Shown one piece after another: positions 1 to 7,448 of a stretch of DNA of 14,182 bases. A program made the translations under genes and the position numbers. The stretch's first letter is position 1. Each line of letters begins with the position of its first letter. The stretch is from JAGLCY01 sp965363725 (GTDB lineage Bacteria; Krumholzibacteriota; Krumholzibacteriia; LZORAL124-64-63), in assembly GCA_965363725.1 (NCBI GenBank), contig CBDTUS010000097.1, positions 1 through 14,182 on the forward strand. The letters run 5' to 3'. The notes under the pieces were generated by a model. The model had not been told where the DNA came from and searched no databases. It saw nothing but the letters and a program-made list of their open reading frames with translations.

Positions 1-117
1 GGAATGGAAACTGGGATCCCCCTTACTGTATTTCGAAAGGTGGTCCGTCCCGGAGAGGAAAGTCAAGGTCGGTAAAGGATAGGGAAGGGTGGGATTTTCA
101 GCCGGTCCGGGAGTGCC

Positions 118-139
118 CCCGGCCGCCGTGGCGGCCGGG
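118..139. terminator. Perfect GC-rich hairpin beyond the outer-membrane gene
   Basis: A perfect inverted repeat pairs 118-127 with 130-139 (CCCGGCCGCC / GGCGGCCGGG). The centre is only two bases, so the real loop is probably CGTG on an 8-9 bp stem. It begins 13 bp past the stop codon of the minus-strand gene at 153-1025 and could end that transcript. No U-tract follows on either strand, so it is not a canonical intrinsic terminator. Bases 1-117 hold no gene I can support. Confidence 0.4.
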
Positions 140-152
140 AATCGGTTATGGC

Positions 153-1025
153 TTACATCCCTACGGGCATGGTGTACGTCACGTTGAAGCGCCATGATTC
201 CTTGACGGCGGCTCCATTCCAGTTGTCCTTGAACAGACTGGTCTGGTATTCGACGTAGAAGTTCCAGCTCGACTTGGGCTGCACCAGAACCTTGCCCAGC
301 CTGATCCCGATGGGCATGTAGAATTCGCCGTTGTCCCAGTTGTAGCGGGCGATCATGTCCCCGTTGCCCAGATACCAGCCCTTGTCCAGCCGGAAGTTCA
401 GGAACGGGGCGATGCCCAGCGGATTGGTGTCGCTCTCCCCGGCCGGCACGACGGTAGGATCGACCCCCCGCCAGGTCTGGGTGAACAGCAGGCCGTAGTA
501 CCACTTGCCGCTGGTGTTGACGACCGCCGCGGCGAGTCCATAGCCCCATTCGTCCTTGGCCACGTCCTTATTTCCGGGCAGGGTGACCAGGGGACCGATG
601 CCGGTGCGGCCACTACCCCAATCCCATTTTTTGGGGATCACCAGCGCGAACAATTCTGTATTACCCATCCCAGATTGGCCCTGGGCGTTTTCGTAGTGAC
701 GGACGGTTAGACGGGGCAGCAAGGTGAGTGACTTGAGGGGAACCGGCGCCACCACCCGCAACTGGACGTAGTCGTTGTTGCCCGCCGGCCGGGGCATGCC
801 GTTGTCCAGGATGTCGTCGTAGTATTCCCCCATTCCCTGGTAGGCCAATTGGAAGGACCACTGGGTGGCGGTGCTGTCCAGGGCCATCGATTCGCGGTCC
901 TGGCCGCCTCCGGTATCAACGGCCTGGGTTTCGGGTTCGGCTCCCTCGTCCGCCAGGGCGGGTATGGCGAACATCATCAGGGCAAATATAAGAACCAGGG
1001 ACATGGTTCGGGCAAATCCAAACAT
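153..1025 (-). CDS. Outer-membrane beta-barrel protein, transporter / neuromedin-U-like family
   Basis: The predicted product is a 290-aa exported protein. The start at 1025 is chosen because AGGAGG lies a few bases upstream and a classic Sec signal peptide follows at once (residues 1 to about 26, ending FAIPALA-DE). The ATG 12 codons earlier, at 1061, has no ribosome binding site. The mature part alternates aromatic and polar residues as in a beta-barrel. It carries phrases such as 'GIGPLVTLPG', 'GYGLAAAVV', 'WYYGLLFTQTW', 'IAPFLNFRLDKGWYLG' and 'MPIGIRLGKV', which recall proteins annotated as transporter, neuromedin U or MetA-pathway-of-phenol-degradation barrels, a family related to FadL-type porins. 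It lacks the usual C-terminal aromatic residue and ends in VGM. It lies 99 bp downstream of the TetR gene in the same orientation and may share its transcript. A role in uptake of a hydrophobic substrate such as fatty acids is inferred from context only. Confidence 0.75.
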   Translation of the reverse strand: MFGFARTMSLVLIFALMMFAIPALADEGAEPETQAVDTGGGQDRESMALDSTATQWSFQLAYQGMGEYYDDILDNGMPRPAGNNDYVQLRVVAPVPLKSLTLLPRLTVRHYENAQGQSGMGNTELFALVIPKKWDWGSGRTGIGPLVTLPGNKDVAKDEWGYGLAAAVVNTSGKWYYGLLFTQTWRGVDPTVVPAGESDTNPLGIAPFLNFRLDKGWYLGNGDMIARYNWDNGEFYMPIGIRLGKVLVQPKSSWNFYVEYQTSLFKDNWNGAAVKESWRFNVTYTMPVGM

Positions 1026-1124
1026 TCCATCCTCCTTGGATGTATTCCACGTCGATATCATGCAATGGAAAGGATTTTAGGCAAGATGAATATCGTTGGA
1101 TATAGGCCCTTGGTCCTACGAAGG

Positions 1125-1712
1125 TCAGGACGTCAAGCCCCCCAGAAGAAATTCCGTAACCGCCCCCACCTGGCTTTCCAGGCGTTTGTTCCTGTGGGAC
1201 AAAACCCAGTCTGTCGCCATTTCATCAAGGACCCCGAATATCGCCTTGGCCGCAAAAACAGGATCCAGGTTTGCGCGAAAATTTCCCTCGGCCATCCCCT
1301 GAGCCACCACTTCCCCCAGGATGGACAGATACTCCCCCACTTGATTCCGTGACAGCTGGTCCATGAAATGGGTGCTGTGCCGCAATTCCACCTGGGTCAT
1401 GATGGCCAGGTCGCGGTCCTGCCCCACCAAGGTCAAATGCAGTTGCACGATGCGCCGCAGCTTGTCCATCGCGGAAGCCTCCTGCTCGACCTGCACCCGC
1501 CCCTCGGAAATGAACCGGCCCATCGCCCTTTCGAATAATGACAGGAGAATCTCATCCTTGTTGGCGAAGTAGAGATAGATGGTGCCGTCGGCCACGCCGG
1601 CTCGTCGCGCGATCATCGCCACGGTGGTCTGGTGGTACCCGTGCCGGGCTATTTCCACCACCGCGGCGTCCAGAATGGCTGTTCTTTTGGTTCCGTCGCT
1701 GTTGCGCGCCAT
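1125..1712 (-). CDS. fadR: TetR-family transcriptional regulator, FadR-like (fatty-acid degradation)
   Basis: This 195-aa protein has the TetR layout. The N-terminal HTH lies at about residues 11-55 ('ILDAAVVEIARHGYHQTT', 'IARRAGVADGTIYLYF', then NKDEILLSLF), followed by an all-helical ligand-binding domain. The C-terminal half ('MTQVELRHS', 'FAAKAIFGVLDEMATDWVLS') resembles acyl-CoA-sensing TetR repressors such as Bacillus FadR, which is nearly the same length. The ATG at 1712 is preferred over the in-frame GTG at 1733: it gives the usual short arm before the HTH and leaves the operator-like site 1717-1734 outside the coding region. Both starts have weak ribosome binding sites. The gene is divergent from the beta-oxidation operon, and a 20-bp palindrome covers that operon's promoter. 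Repression relieved by long-chain acyl-CoA is the expected mode but is inferred. The gene symbol is assigned by context. Confidence 0.85.
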   Translation of the reverse strand: MARNSDGTKRTAILDAAVVEIARHGYHQTTVAMIARRAGVADGTIYLYFANKDEILLSLFERAMGRFISEGRVQVEQEASAMDKLRRIVQLHLTLVGQDRDLAIMTQVELRHSTHFMDQLSRNQVGEYLSILGEVVAQGMAEGNFRANLDPVFAAKAIFGVLDEMATDWVLSHRNKRLESQVGAVTEFLLGGLTS

Positions 1713-1716
1713 GATT

Positions 1717-1734
1717 AATGAAGACCTATTCACT
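1717..1734. promoter_or_regulatory. Degenerate second operator-like site before the TetR start
   Basis: AATGAAGACCTATTCACT matches the reverse complement of the main palindrome core (AATGAATGACTATTCATT) at 14 of 18 positions. It lies between the likely tetR promoter and its ATG at 1712, so a bound repressor would block transcription of its own gene. The match was found by eye; binding is inferred. Confidence 0.5.
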
Positions 1735-1790
1735 CAAAATTAAAGCGCAAGGACTGTCGATGACCCCTGCAACCAAAATCCTAATATCTT

Positions 1791-1818
1791 ATTATATCAC
1801 ACATTTTAAAGGCATCAA
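1791..1818 (-). promoter_or_regulatory. Probable promoter of the TetR gene
   Basis: Read on the minus strand, TTGATG (1818-1813) and a perfect TATAAT (1796-1791) are separated by 16 bp. Transcription would start near 1784 and give a leader of about 70 nt that contains the operator-like site at 1717-1734. Confidence 0.5.
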
Positions 1819-1847
1819 CCCAAATTGGCCAGTCATCTTCAAATCCG

Positions 1848-1879
1848 TTGACACCGGGTCCCATCCCGCCTACTATAAT
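1848..1879 (+). promoter_or_regulatory. Probable promoter of the fadNAE operon
   Basis: A consensus -35 TTGACA (1848-1853) is followed by TACTAT (1871-1876, 17-bp spacing) overlapping a perfect TATAAT (1874-1879, 20-bp spacing). Either could serve as the -10. The 20-bp inverted repeat at 1876-1895 covers the -10 and the expected start site, so repressor and RNA polymerase should compete directly. Confidence 0.6.
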
Positions 1880-1895
1880 GAATAGTCATTCATTA
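1876..1895. promoter_or_regulatory. 20-bp palindromic operator, likely bound by the divergent TetR protein
   Basis: TAATGAAT-AGTC-ATTCATTA is a perfect inverted repeat with 8-bp arms and a 4-bp centre, sitting on the -10/start region of the beta-oxidation operon. TetR dimers bind palindromes of this size beside divergent targets. The TCATTCA word is shared with the half-sites I recall for the Bacillus FadR box, but the half-site spacing differs, so this is a related rather than identical site. Binding is inferred. Confidence 0.7.
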
Positions 1896-1925
1896 ATAAA
1901 AATTCAGAGATGAAAGGCTGGGATC

Positions 1926-4295
1926 ATGCGCAGGCAGATCAGGAAAGTGGCCGTTCTGGGTTCCGGTGTCATGGGCAGCGCCATTGCGGCACATTTCGCC
2001 AACGCGGGAATTCCGTCGCTGGTGCTGGACATCGTCCCCAAGGACGCCGGCGACGGCCCGAAAGCGCGCAACAGCGTTGCCGCGGGAGCCGTGGCCGCCC
2101 TCAAAAAAACCCGCCCCTCCCCTCTTTTCATCGCCGGCGACCTGGCGCTCATCGAGACCGGCAACTTCGAAGACGACCTGCCGCGGCTCCAGGAAGCTGA
2201 CTGGGTCATCGAGGTGGTCAAGGAGGACATGGCGGTCAAGAAGATCGTCCTGGGAAATGTCGCCCCGCATATCGGGCCCGAGGCGATATTCACCAGCAAC
2301 ACTTCCGGACTTTCGCTCGCAGAGATGTCGGCGGCCCTTCCCGACGAATTGAAGCCGCGGTTCTTCGGCACCCACTTCTTCAATCCGCCGCGTTACATGA
2401 AACTCTTCGAACTGATTCCCACGGCCGACAGCGACCCGGAGATCGTTGCCTTCGTGGCCGATTTCGCCCGCGACCGTTTGGGCAAGGGCATCGTCATGGC
2501 CAAGGACACGCCCAACTTCATCGCCAACCGCGTGGGCGTGCACGCCATGATGGCCACCGTGCAGGTCATGAACGAGATGGGATTGACGATCGAAGAAGTC
2601 GACGCCCTGACCGGGCCCGCCATCGGACGCCCCAAGACCGCGACCTTCAAGCTGGCCGACCTCGTCGGGCTCGACACGTTCCTGCACGTGGCCGACAACA
2701 TCTATCCCCTGATTCCCGACGATGAGGCGCGCGAAACCTTCAAGGCCCCGGACTATCTCTATCGCATGGTCGAAAAGGGTCTGCTGGGCCGCAAGAGCGG
2801 CAGCGGTTTCTACAAGATGGAGAAGAAACCCGAGAAGAAGTTCTTCACCCTCGACCTGGACACCCTCGAGTACCGCGACAAGCAGAAGGTGAAGTTTCCC
2901 GAGATCGCCATGGCCAAGAGCATCGATGACCTGGGCGAACGCCTCAACACCCTGGCTTTCGGCAAGGGTAAGGCCGGACAGGCCATCTGGAAGATGCTCG
3001 CCGCCAGCTTCAGCTACAGCGCCATGCGGGTGGGCGAAATCTGCGACCAGGCCGCCGAGATCGACCAGGCGGTGTGCTGGGGATTCAACTGGGACCTGGG
3101 CCCTTTCGAGGCCTGGGACACGCTCGGCTTCCGCAAGGTCACCGAGAAAATGCGTGCCGACGGCCTGCCCCTGCCCGGCTGGGTGGACGCCCTGTACGAC
3201 AGCGGGGCCGAAACTCTCTACCGGACCGTCGATGGAGTGCGGCAGAGCCCCACGACCGAAGCCGGAGTTTTTGCCCCGGTACCGACCGATCCCCGGGCCT
3301 TCGACTTCGACGTTCTGCGCAGCCAGGAAAGGGAGGTCAAGCGCAACCCCGGCGCCAGCCTGCTGGACCTGGGCGACGGCATCCTGGGCCTGGAGTTCCA
3401 CTCCAAGATGAACGCCATCGGCCAAGACACCCTGAACATGATCATGACCGCCTGCACCGAAGCGGAAAACAACTGGCAGGCCCTGGTGGTGACCAACCTG
3501 GCGGACAACTTCTCCGTCGGGGCCAACCTCATGATGCTTTTGATGGAGGCCATGGAAGGCAACTGGGAAGACATCGACCTGATCATCCGCGCCTTCCAGG
3601 CGGCCACCGGCCGGCTGGAGCACTGCGCGGTCCCGGTGGTGACCGCACCGGCCGGCCTGGCTCTCGGCGGCGGCTGCGAAGTCACCATGGGCGGCAACGC
3701 GGTGCGGAGCGCAGCCGAGCTCTACATCGGCCTGGTCGAGTTCGGGGCGGGCGTGATCCCCGCCGGAGGGGGTTGCCTGAGGCTCTACCAGCGCAACGTG
3801 GCGCAGCTGATGGACAAACGAGACCTGCAGCCCGCCTTCCGCAAGACCTTCGAGACCATAGGCATGGCCAAGGTGGCCACCAGCGCGGCCGAAGCAAAGG
3901 ACCTGGGCTTCCTGCGCCCGGGCGACAACTGGTCCATGAACCGCGATCACCTGGCGGCCGACGCCAAGGATCTGGCGCTGGCCCTGGCGGCCGGCAACCA
4001 CGCCTCCCCCGGTTATGACGAAGCCATCCCGGTGATGGGCACCGCGGGCATCGCCCTGGCTGAAGCCGTGCTGTTCAACATGATGCAGGGCGGCTACATC
4101 TCCGAACACGACATGAAGATCGGCATGGAACTGGGGACGATCATCGCCGGCGGCGTGGTGCCGCCCGGAACGACGGTCACCGAAACGAACATGCTGGACC
4201 TGGAGCGCGAAAGCTTCATGCGCCTGCTGGGTGAACGCAAGACGCTCGAACGCATGGAACATATTCTCAAAACCGGCAAGCCGCTGCGGAACTAA
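1926..4295 (+). CDS. fadN: 3-hydroxyacyl-CoA dehydrogenase / enoyl-CoA hydratase, FadN type
   Basis: This bifunctional beta-oxidation enzyme hydrates trans-2-enoyl-CoA and oxidises the 3-hydroxyacyl-CoA with NAD. Its 789 aa equal the length I recall for B. subtilis FadN, and the domain order is dehydrogenase first and crotonase last, the reverse of E. coli FadB. The NAD-binding loop GSGVMG is at residues 12-17. The dehydrogenase catalytic pair is H150 (in THFFNPP) and E162, with S124/N125 in TSNTSGLS. Two 3HCDH C-terminal-type helical regions follow at about 190-300 and 330-420. The crotonase part spans about 455-720, with oxyanion-hole segments FSVGANL and GLALGGGCE. E585 and E605 are 20 residues apart, as are the two catalytic glutamates of mitochondrial hydratase. 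Both activities therefore look intact. The ATG at 1926 has GAAAGG 8 nt upstream. The gene is first in the operon, 24 bp before the thiolase. Confidence 0.93.
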   Translation: MRRQIRKVAVLGSGVMGSAIAAHFANAGIPSLVLDIVPKDAGDGPKARNSVAAGAVAALKKTRPSPLFIAGDLALIETGNFEDDLPRLQEADWVIEVVKEDMAVKKIVLGNVAPHIGPEAIFTSNTSGLSLAEMSAALPDELKPRFFGTHFFNPPRYMKLFELIPTADSDPEIVAFVADFARDRLGKGIVMAKDTPNFIANRVGVHAMMATVQVMNEMGLTIEEVDALTGPAIGRPKTATFKLADLVGLDTFLHVADNIYPLIPDDEARETFKAPDYLYRMVEKGLLGRKSGSGFYKMEKKPEKKFFTLDLDTLEYRDKQKVKFPEIAMAKSIDDLGERLNTLAFGKGKAGQAIWKMLAASFSYSAMRVGEICDQAAEIDQAVCWGFNWDLGPFEAWDTLGFRKVTEKMRADGLPLPGWVDALYDSGAETLYRTVDGVRQSPTTEAGVFAPVPTDPRAFDFDVLRSQEREVKRNPGASLLDLGDGILGLEFHSKMNAIGQDTLNMIMTACTEAENNWQALVVTNLADNFSVGANLMMLLMEAMEGNWEDIDLIIRAFQAATGRLEHCAVPVVTAPAGLALGGGCEVTMGGNAVRSAAELYIGLVEFGAGVIPAGGGCLRLYQRNVAQLMDKRDLQPAFRKTFETIGMAKVATSAAEAKDLGFLRPGDNWSMNRDHLAADAKDLALALAAGNHASPGYDEAIPVMGTAGIALAEAVLFNMMQGGYISEHDMKIGMELGTIIAGGVVPPGTTVTETNMLDLERESFMRLLGERKTLERMEHILKTGKPLRN

Positions 4296-4319
4296 CGGCA
4301 CCAGGAGAAAGGGTTGATC

Positions 4320-5504
4320 ATGAGAGAAGTCGTCGTCGCCTCTGCCCGCAGAACCGCTGTCGGCAAGGCCCTCAAGGGTACGCTGCGCCACACCCGGCCG
4401 GACGATCTGGCCGCCGCCGTGGTGAAGGAACTGGTCGCCTCCCATCCGGACCTCGATCCCGCCCGCATCGGGGACGTGATCATGGGCTGCGCCATGCCCG
4501 AGGCCGAGCAGGGCATGAACGTGGGCCGCAACATCGCCCTGATGGCCGGCCTGCCGGTGACCGTGCCGGGCATGACCCTGAATCGGTTCTGCTGCTCCGG
4601 CCTGGAGACCATCAGCTACGGGGCCCTGAAGATCGCCGCGGGCCAGGACGATGTCGTCATCGCCGGCGGCACCGAGACCATGACCCTGGTGCCCATCGGC
4701 GGCCTGCGCTACCTGCCCAGCCCCGCCATGGCCCGCGAACACCCCGAGTACCTGACCAACATGGGCCTGACGGCCGAAAACCTGGTGGTGCGGGACGAAA
4801 TCACCCGCCAGGCCCAGGACGATTTCGCCTACCACAGCAACATGAAGGCGGTCGCGGCGATCAAAGCAGGGCGCTTTGTCGACGAAATCGTCCCGGTGAT
4901 GGCCGCGCTCCCGGCGCAGGCCAAGAACGGTCGGCCGACGTTGCAGGAAATCGAGTTCAAGGTGGATGAAGGCCCCCGCGCCGACACCACCATCGAAGCC
5001 CTGGGACGCCTCAGACCCGCTTTCAAGCAGGGCGGCACCGTGACCGCCGGCAACAGCAGCCAGATGAGCGACGGGGCCGCGGCCTCCCTTTTGACCACCC
5101 CGGAAATTGCCAAGGAGATCGGCGCCACACCTCTGGCCCGCTTCGTGGGTTACGCCGTGGCGGGAGTCGAACCCGAGATCATGGGCATCGGCCCGGTGGC
5201 CGCCGTGCCCAAGGTCATGGCGCAGACCGGTCTGACCCTGGACCAGATGGACGTCATCGAACTCAACGAAGCCTTCGCCGCCCAGAGCCTGGCCGTTTGC
5301 AAGGGCCTGGGTCTGGACCCATCCGACCCCCGGCTGAATCCCAACGGAGGCGCAGTCGCCCTGGGCCATCCGCTGGGGTGCACCGGGGCCAAACTCACCG
5401 CCACCGCACTGCATGAACTGAAACGCCGCGGCGGCAAATACGCCCTGGTCACCATGTGCATCGGTACCGGCATGGGCGCCGCGGGGATTTTCGAAGCGAT
5501 ATGA
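4320..5504 (+). CDS. fadA: Acetyl-CoA acyltransferase (3-ketoacyl-CoA thiolase)
   Basis: This thiolase cleaves 3-ketoacyl-CoA with CoA to release acetyl-CoA, the last step of the cycle. The 394-aa protein has every thiolase landmark: the start MREVVVASARRTAVGKA, the nucleophile C91 in NRFCCSGL, 'TVTAGNSSQMSDGAAA', 'ELNEAFAAQ', H350 in ALGHPLGCTG, and the second catalytic cysteine C380 in TMCIGTGMGAA. The ATG at 4320 matches family N-termini and has AAAGGG 7 nt upstream. An in-frame TTG at 4314 sits 6 nt from AGGAG and would add only two residues, so it cannot be excluded. The gene lies 24 bp after fadN and 41 bp before the acyl-CoA dehydrogenase. It closely resembles B. subtilis FadA, as the operon order predicts. 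Confidence 0.95.
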   Translation: MREVVVASARRTAVGKALKGTLRHTRPDDLAAAVVKELVASHPDLDPARIGDVIMGCAMPEAEQGMNVGRNIALMAGLPVTVPGMTLNRFCCSGLETISYGALKIAAGQDDVVIAGGTETMTLVPIGGLRYLPSPAMAREHPEYLTNMGLTAENLVVRDEITRQAQDDFAYHSNMKAVAAIKAGRFVDEIVPVMAALPAQAKNGRPTLQEIEFKVDEGPRADTTIEALGRLRPAFKQGGTVTAGNSSQMSDGAAASLLTTPEIAKEIGATPLARFVGYAVAGVEPEIMGIGPVAAVPKVMAQTGLTLDQMDVIELNEAFAAQSLAVCKGLGLDPSDPRLNPNGGAVALGHPLGCTGAKLTATALHELKRRGGKYALVTMCIGTGMGAAGIFEAI

Positions 5505-5545
5505 CCGGCCGCGGCGCGTCCGCGGTTCCGCAAAGGAGAAAGACG

Positions 5546-7336
5546 ATGGCCGACAAGAGTTACCCCACCGGCGGCGAGTTCCTCCTGAAGGAATGCAACC
5601 CGCAAAACATCTTCACCCCCGAGGATTTCAACGAGAACCAGCGGATGTTTGCGGCGACCGTCCAGGACTTCGTGGAGAAATTCATCGCGCCCGTGCGCGA
5701 GGAGCTCGAATACGAAGGCAACACCGGCCTGGGCAAGGATCTGCTCAAGGAAGCCGGTCAGATGGGGCTGCTGATGGCCGACGTTCCGGAAGCCTACGGC
5801 GGCATGGGCTCGGATAAAGCCACCATCATGATCATCAGCGAATACATCGCCGCCGCGGGCAGCTTCGCCGTGACCCACGGCGCCCAGGCGGGCATCGGCA
5901 CCCTGCCGATCGTCTATTTCGGCACCGACGAGCAGAAGCAGGAGTACCTGCCGAAGCTGGCTACCGGCGAGAAACTGACCTGCTACGCCCTGACCGAACC
6001 AGGCAGCGGCTCGGACGCCCTGGCCGCCGCGACCTCCGCCGTACTGAGCGACGACGGTCAGCACTACGTCCTGAACGGCACCAAGCAGTACATCACCAAT
6101 GCCGGTTATGCCGAAATGGTGATCCTGTTCGCCAAGATCGACGGGGAGCTGTTCACCGGTTTCATCGTCGATCTGACCAGCGACGGGGTGACCATCGGGG
6201 CCGAGGAAAAGAAGATGGGCATCAAGGGGTCGTCGACCTGCGCCATCATCCTCGAAGACGTCAAGGTTCCCGTGGCCAACGTGCTCGGCGAAATAGGCAA
6301 GGGCCATCACATCGCCTTCAACATCCTGAACGTGGGTCGCTTCAAGCTGGGCGCGAGCACGGTCGGCGGGGCCAAGGAAGCCCTCCTGGCCGCCATCCCC
6401 TACACCAAGGATCGCCACCAGTTCGAACAGCCCCTGTGCTCGTTCGGGCTTATCCGGCGCAAGATCGCCGACGTCAACACCGCGGTGTTCCTGGCCGAGT
6501 CGATGGTCTACCGGACCGCCGGCCTGCTCGACCGCGCCATCGAAACCCTCGACAAGAACGACCCGGGCTATGACCGGGCCAGCATCCAGCAGGTCGAGGA
6601 ATTCTCCATCGAGTGTTCGATGATCAAGGTCTTCGCCACCGAGGTCTGCGCCCTGGCCGCCGAGGAATGCCTGCAGATGCTCGGGGGTTACGGCTACTGC
6701 CAGGAATATCCCCTGGAGAGGCTCTACCGCGACGAACGCATCAACCGTATTTTCGAGGGCACCAACGAGATCAACCGCATGCTGGTGCCGGGTATGATCA
6801 TGAAGAAGGCCCTCAAGGGCGAACTGCCCTTCCTGCAGGCCGCCCAGGCCGTGGCTGAGGAACTGACCGGTCTGCCCTCGTTCGCCGAGCCCGGCGAACC
6901 CGAATACCTGGAGACCGAAGGCAAGCTGGTGGCCAGCATGAAGAAGGTCGTCCTGGCCGCGCTCGGCATGGCCGCTCAGAAATTCGGCCAGGGGCTGAAG
7001 GATCAGCAGGAGGTGCTGGCCGACGCGGCGGACATCTGCATGGAAGCCTACGCCTGCGAAAGCGCCCTGCTTCGGACCCTGAAAAAGGCGGACAAGGACG
7101 GCGAGGAAGCCGCCCAGCTGATGGCCGACATGACCACCCTCTATATCCACGACGCCATGGACCGCGTCGGCATCTGGGCCCGCCACGTCATGGCCGCCAC
7201 GGTCGAGGGCGACGAACTGCGCACCATGCTCGCGGGTCTGCGCCGGTTGACCAAGCATGATCCGGTCAACCGCACCCAATTGCATGACCGCATCGCGGCC
7301 AAGGTGATCGACGCCGACGGGTACACCGTCGGCTAG
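5546..7336 (+). CDS. fadE: Acyl-CoA dehydrogenase, FadE type
   Basis: This FAD enzyme introduces the trans-2 double bond into acyl-CoA, the first step of beta-oxidation, and normally passes electrons to an electron-transfer flavoprotein that is not encoded here. The ATG at 5546 has AAAGGAGA about 8 nt upstream and gives 596 aa, close to Bacillus FadE (about 594). The frame is open upstream to 5456, but that part overlaps fadA and has no ribosome binding site. Landmarks are 'YALTEPGSGSDA' (flavin and substrate contacts), 'GIKGSSTCAIILEDVKVP', the C-terminal helical domain with 'QMLGGYGYCQEYPLERLYRD', and the catalytic base E404 in RIFEGTNEINRML. About 180 residues follow the catalytic domain, as in the long FadE/VLCAD-like subfamily, which suggests long-chain substrates. 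It is the last gene of the operon; a strong hairpin begins 32 bp after its stop. Confidence 0.93.
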   Translation: MADKSYPTGGEFLLKECNPQNIFTPEDFNENQRMFAATVQDFVEKFIAPVREELEYEGNTGLGKDLLKEAGQMGLLMADVPEAYGGMGSDKATIMIISEYIAAAGSFAVTHGAQAGIGTLPIVYFGTDEQKQEYLPKLATGEKLTCYALTEPGSGSDALAAATSAVLSDDGQHYVLNGTKQYITNAGYAEMVILFAKIDGELFTGFIVDLTSDGVTIGAEEKKMGIKGSSTCAIILEDVKVPVANVLGEIGKGHHIAFNILNVGRFKLGASTVGGAKEALLAAIPYTKDRHQFEQPLCSFGLIRRKIADVNTAVFLAESMVYRTAGLLDRAIETLDKNDPGYDRASIQQVEEFSIECSMIKVFATEVCALAAEECLQMLGGYGYCQEYPLERLYRDERINRIFEGTNEINRMLVPGMIMKKALKGELPFLQAAQAVAEELTGLPSFAEPGEPEYLETEGKLVASMKKVVLAALGMAAQKFGQGLKDQQEVLADAADICMEAYACESALLRTLKKADKDGEEAAQLMADMTTLYIHDAMDRVGIWARHVMAATVEGDELRTMLAGLRRLTKHDPVNRTQLHDRIAAKVIDADGYTVG

Positions 7337-7368
7337 GACCACCGGCCAGGAACCATGCTCCGGACCGG

Positions 7369-7399
7369 CCGGCGCGATTTCGTTATGGGATCGCGCCGG
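7369..7399 (+). terminator. Strong 10-bp inverted repeat after fadE, possible terminator
   Basis: CCGGCGCGAT (7369-7378) pairs perfectly with ATCGCGCCGG (7390-7399) around an 11-nt loop. The following bases are TTCCGTTGT, a weak U-tract at best, so it may terminate, protect the 3' end of the fad transcript, or be a protein site. It lies in the 112-bp gap between fadE and the DUF299 gene. Confidence 0.5.
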
Positions 7400-7448
7400 T
7401 TCCGTTGTACCATGGGCCGTCGCCCGCCCTGTCCACGGAGGTTTGCGC

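Noticed and set aside
849..1352. Plus-strand frame across the barrel and TetR genes
   Set aside because: It overlaps two well-supported minus-strand genes and their spacer, and shows no motif.
3074..4018. 314-codon plus-strand frame inside fadN
   Set aside because: Arg/Pro/Gly-rich out-of-frame reading of a gene whose own frame carries the crotonase catalytic residues.
1893..5414. 1173-codon open frame on the minus strand across fadN and most of fadA
   Set aside because: It lies antisense to two unmistakable enzymes, is rich in His/Gly/Gln/Val/Ala as expected of a shadow frame opposite GC-rich codons, and has no recognisable domain or start signal.
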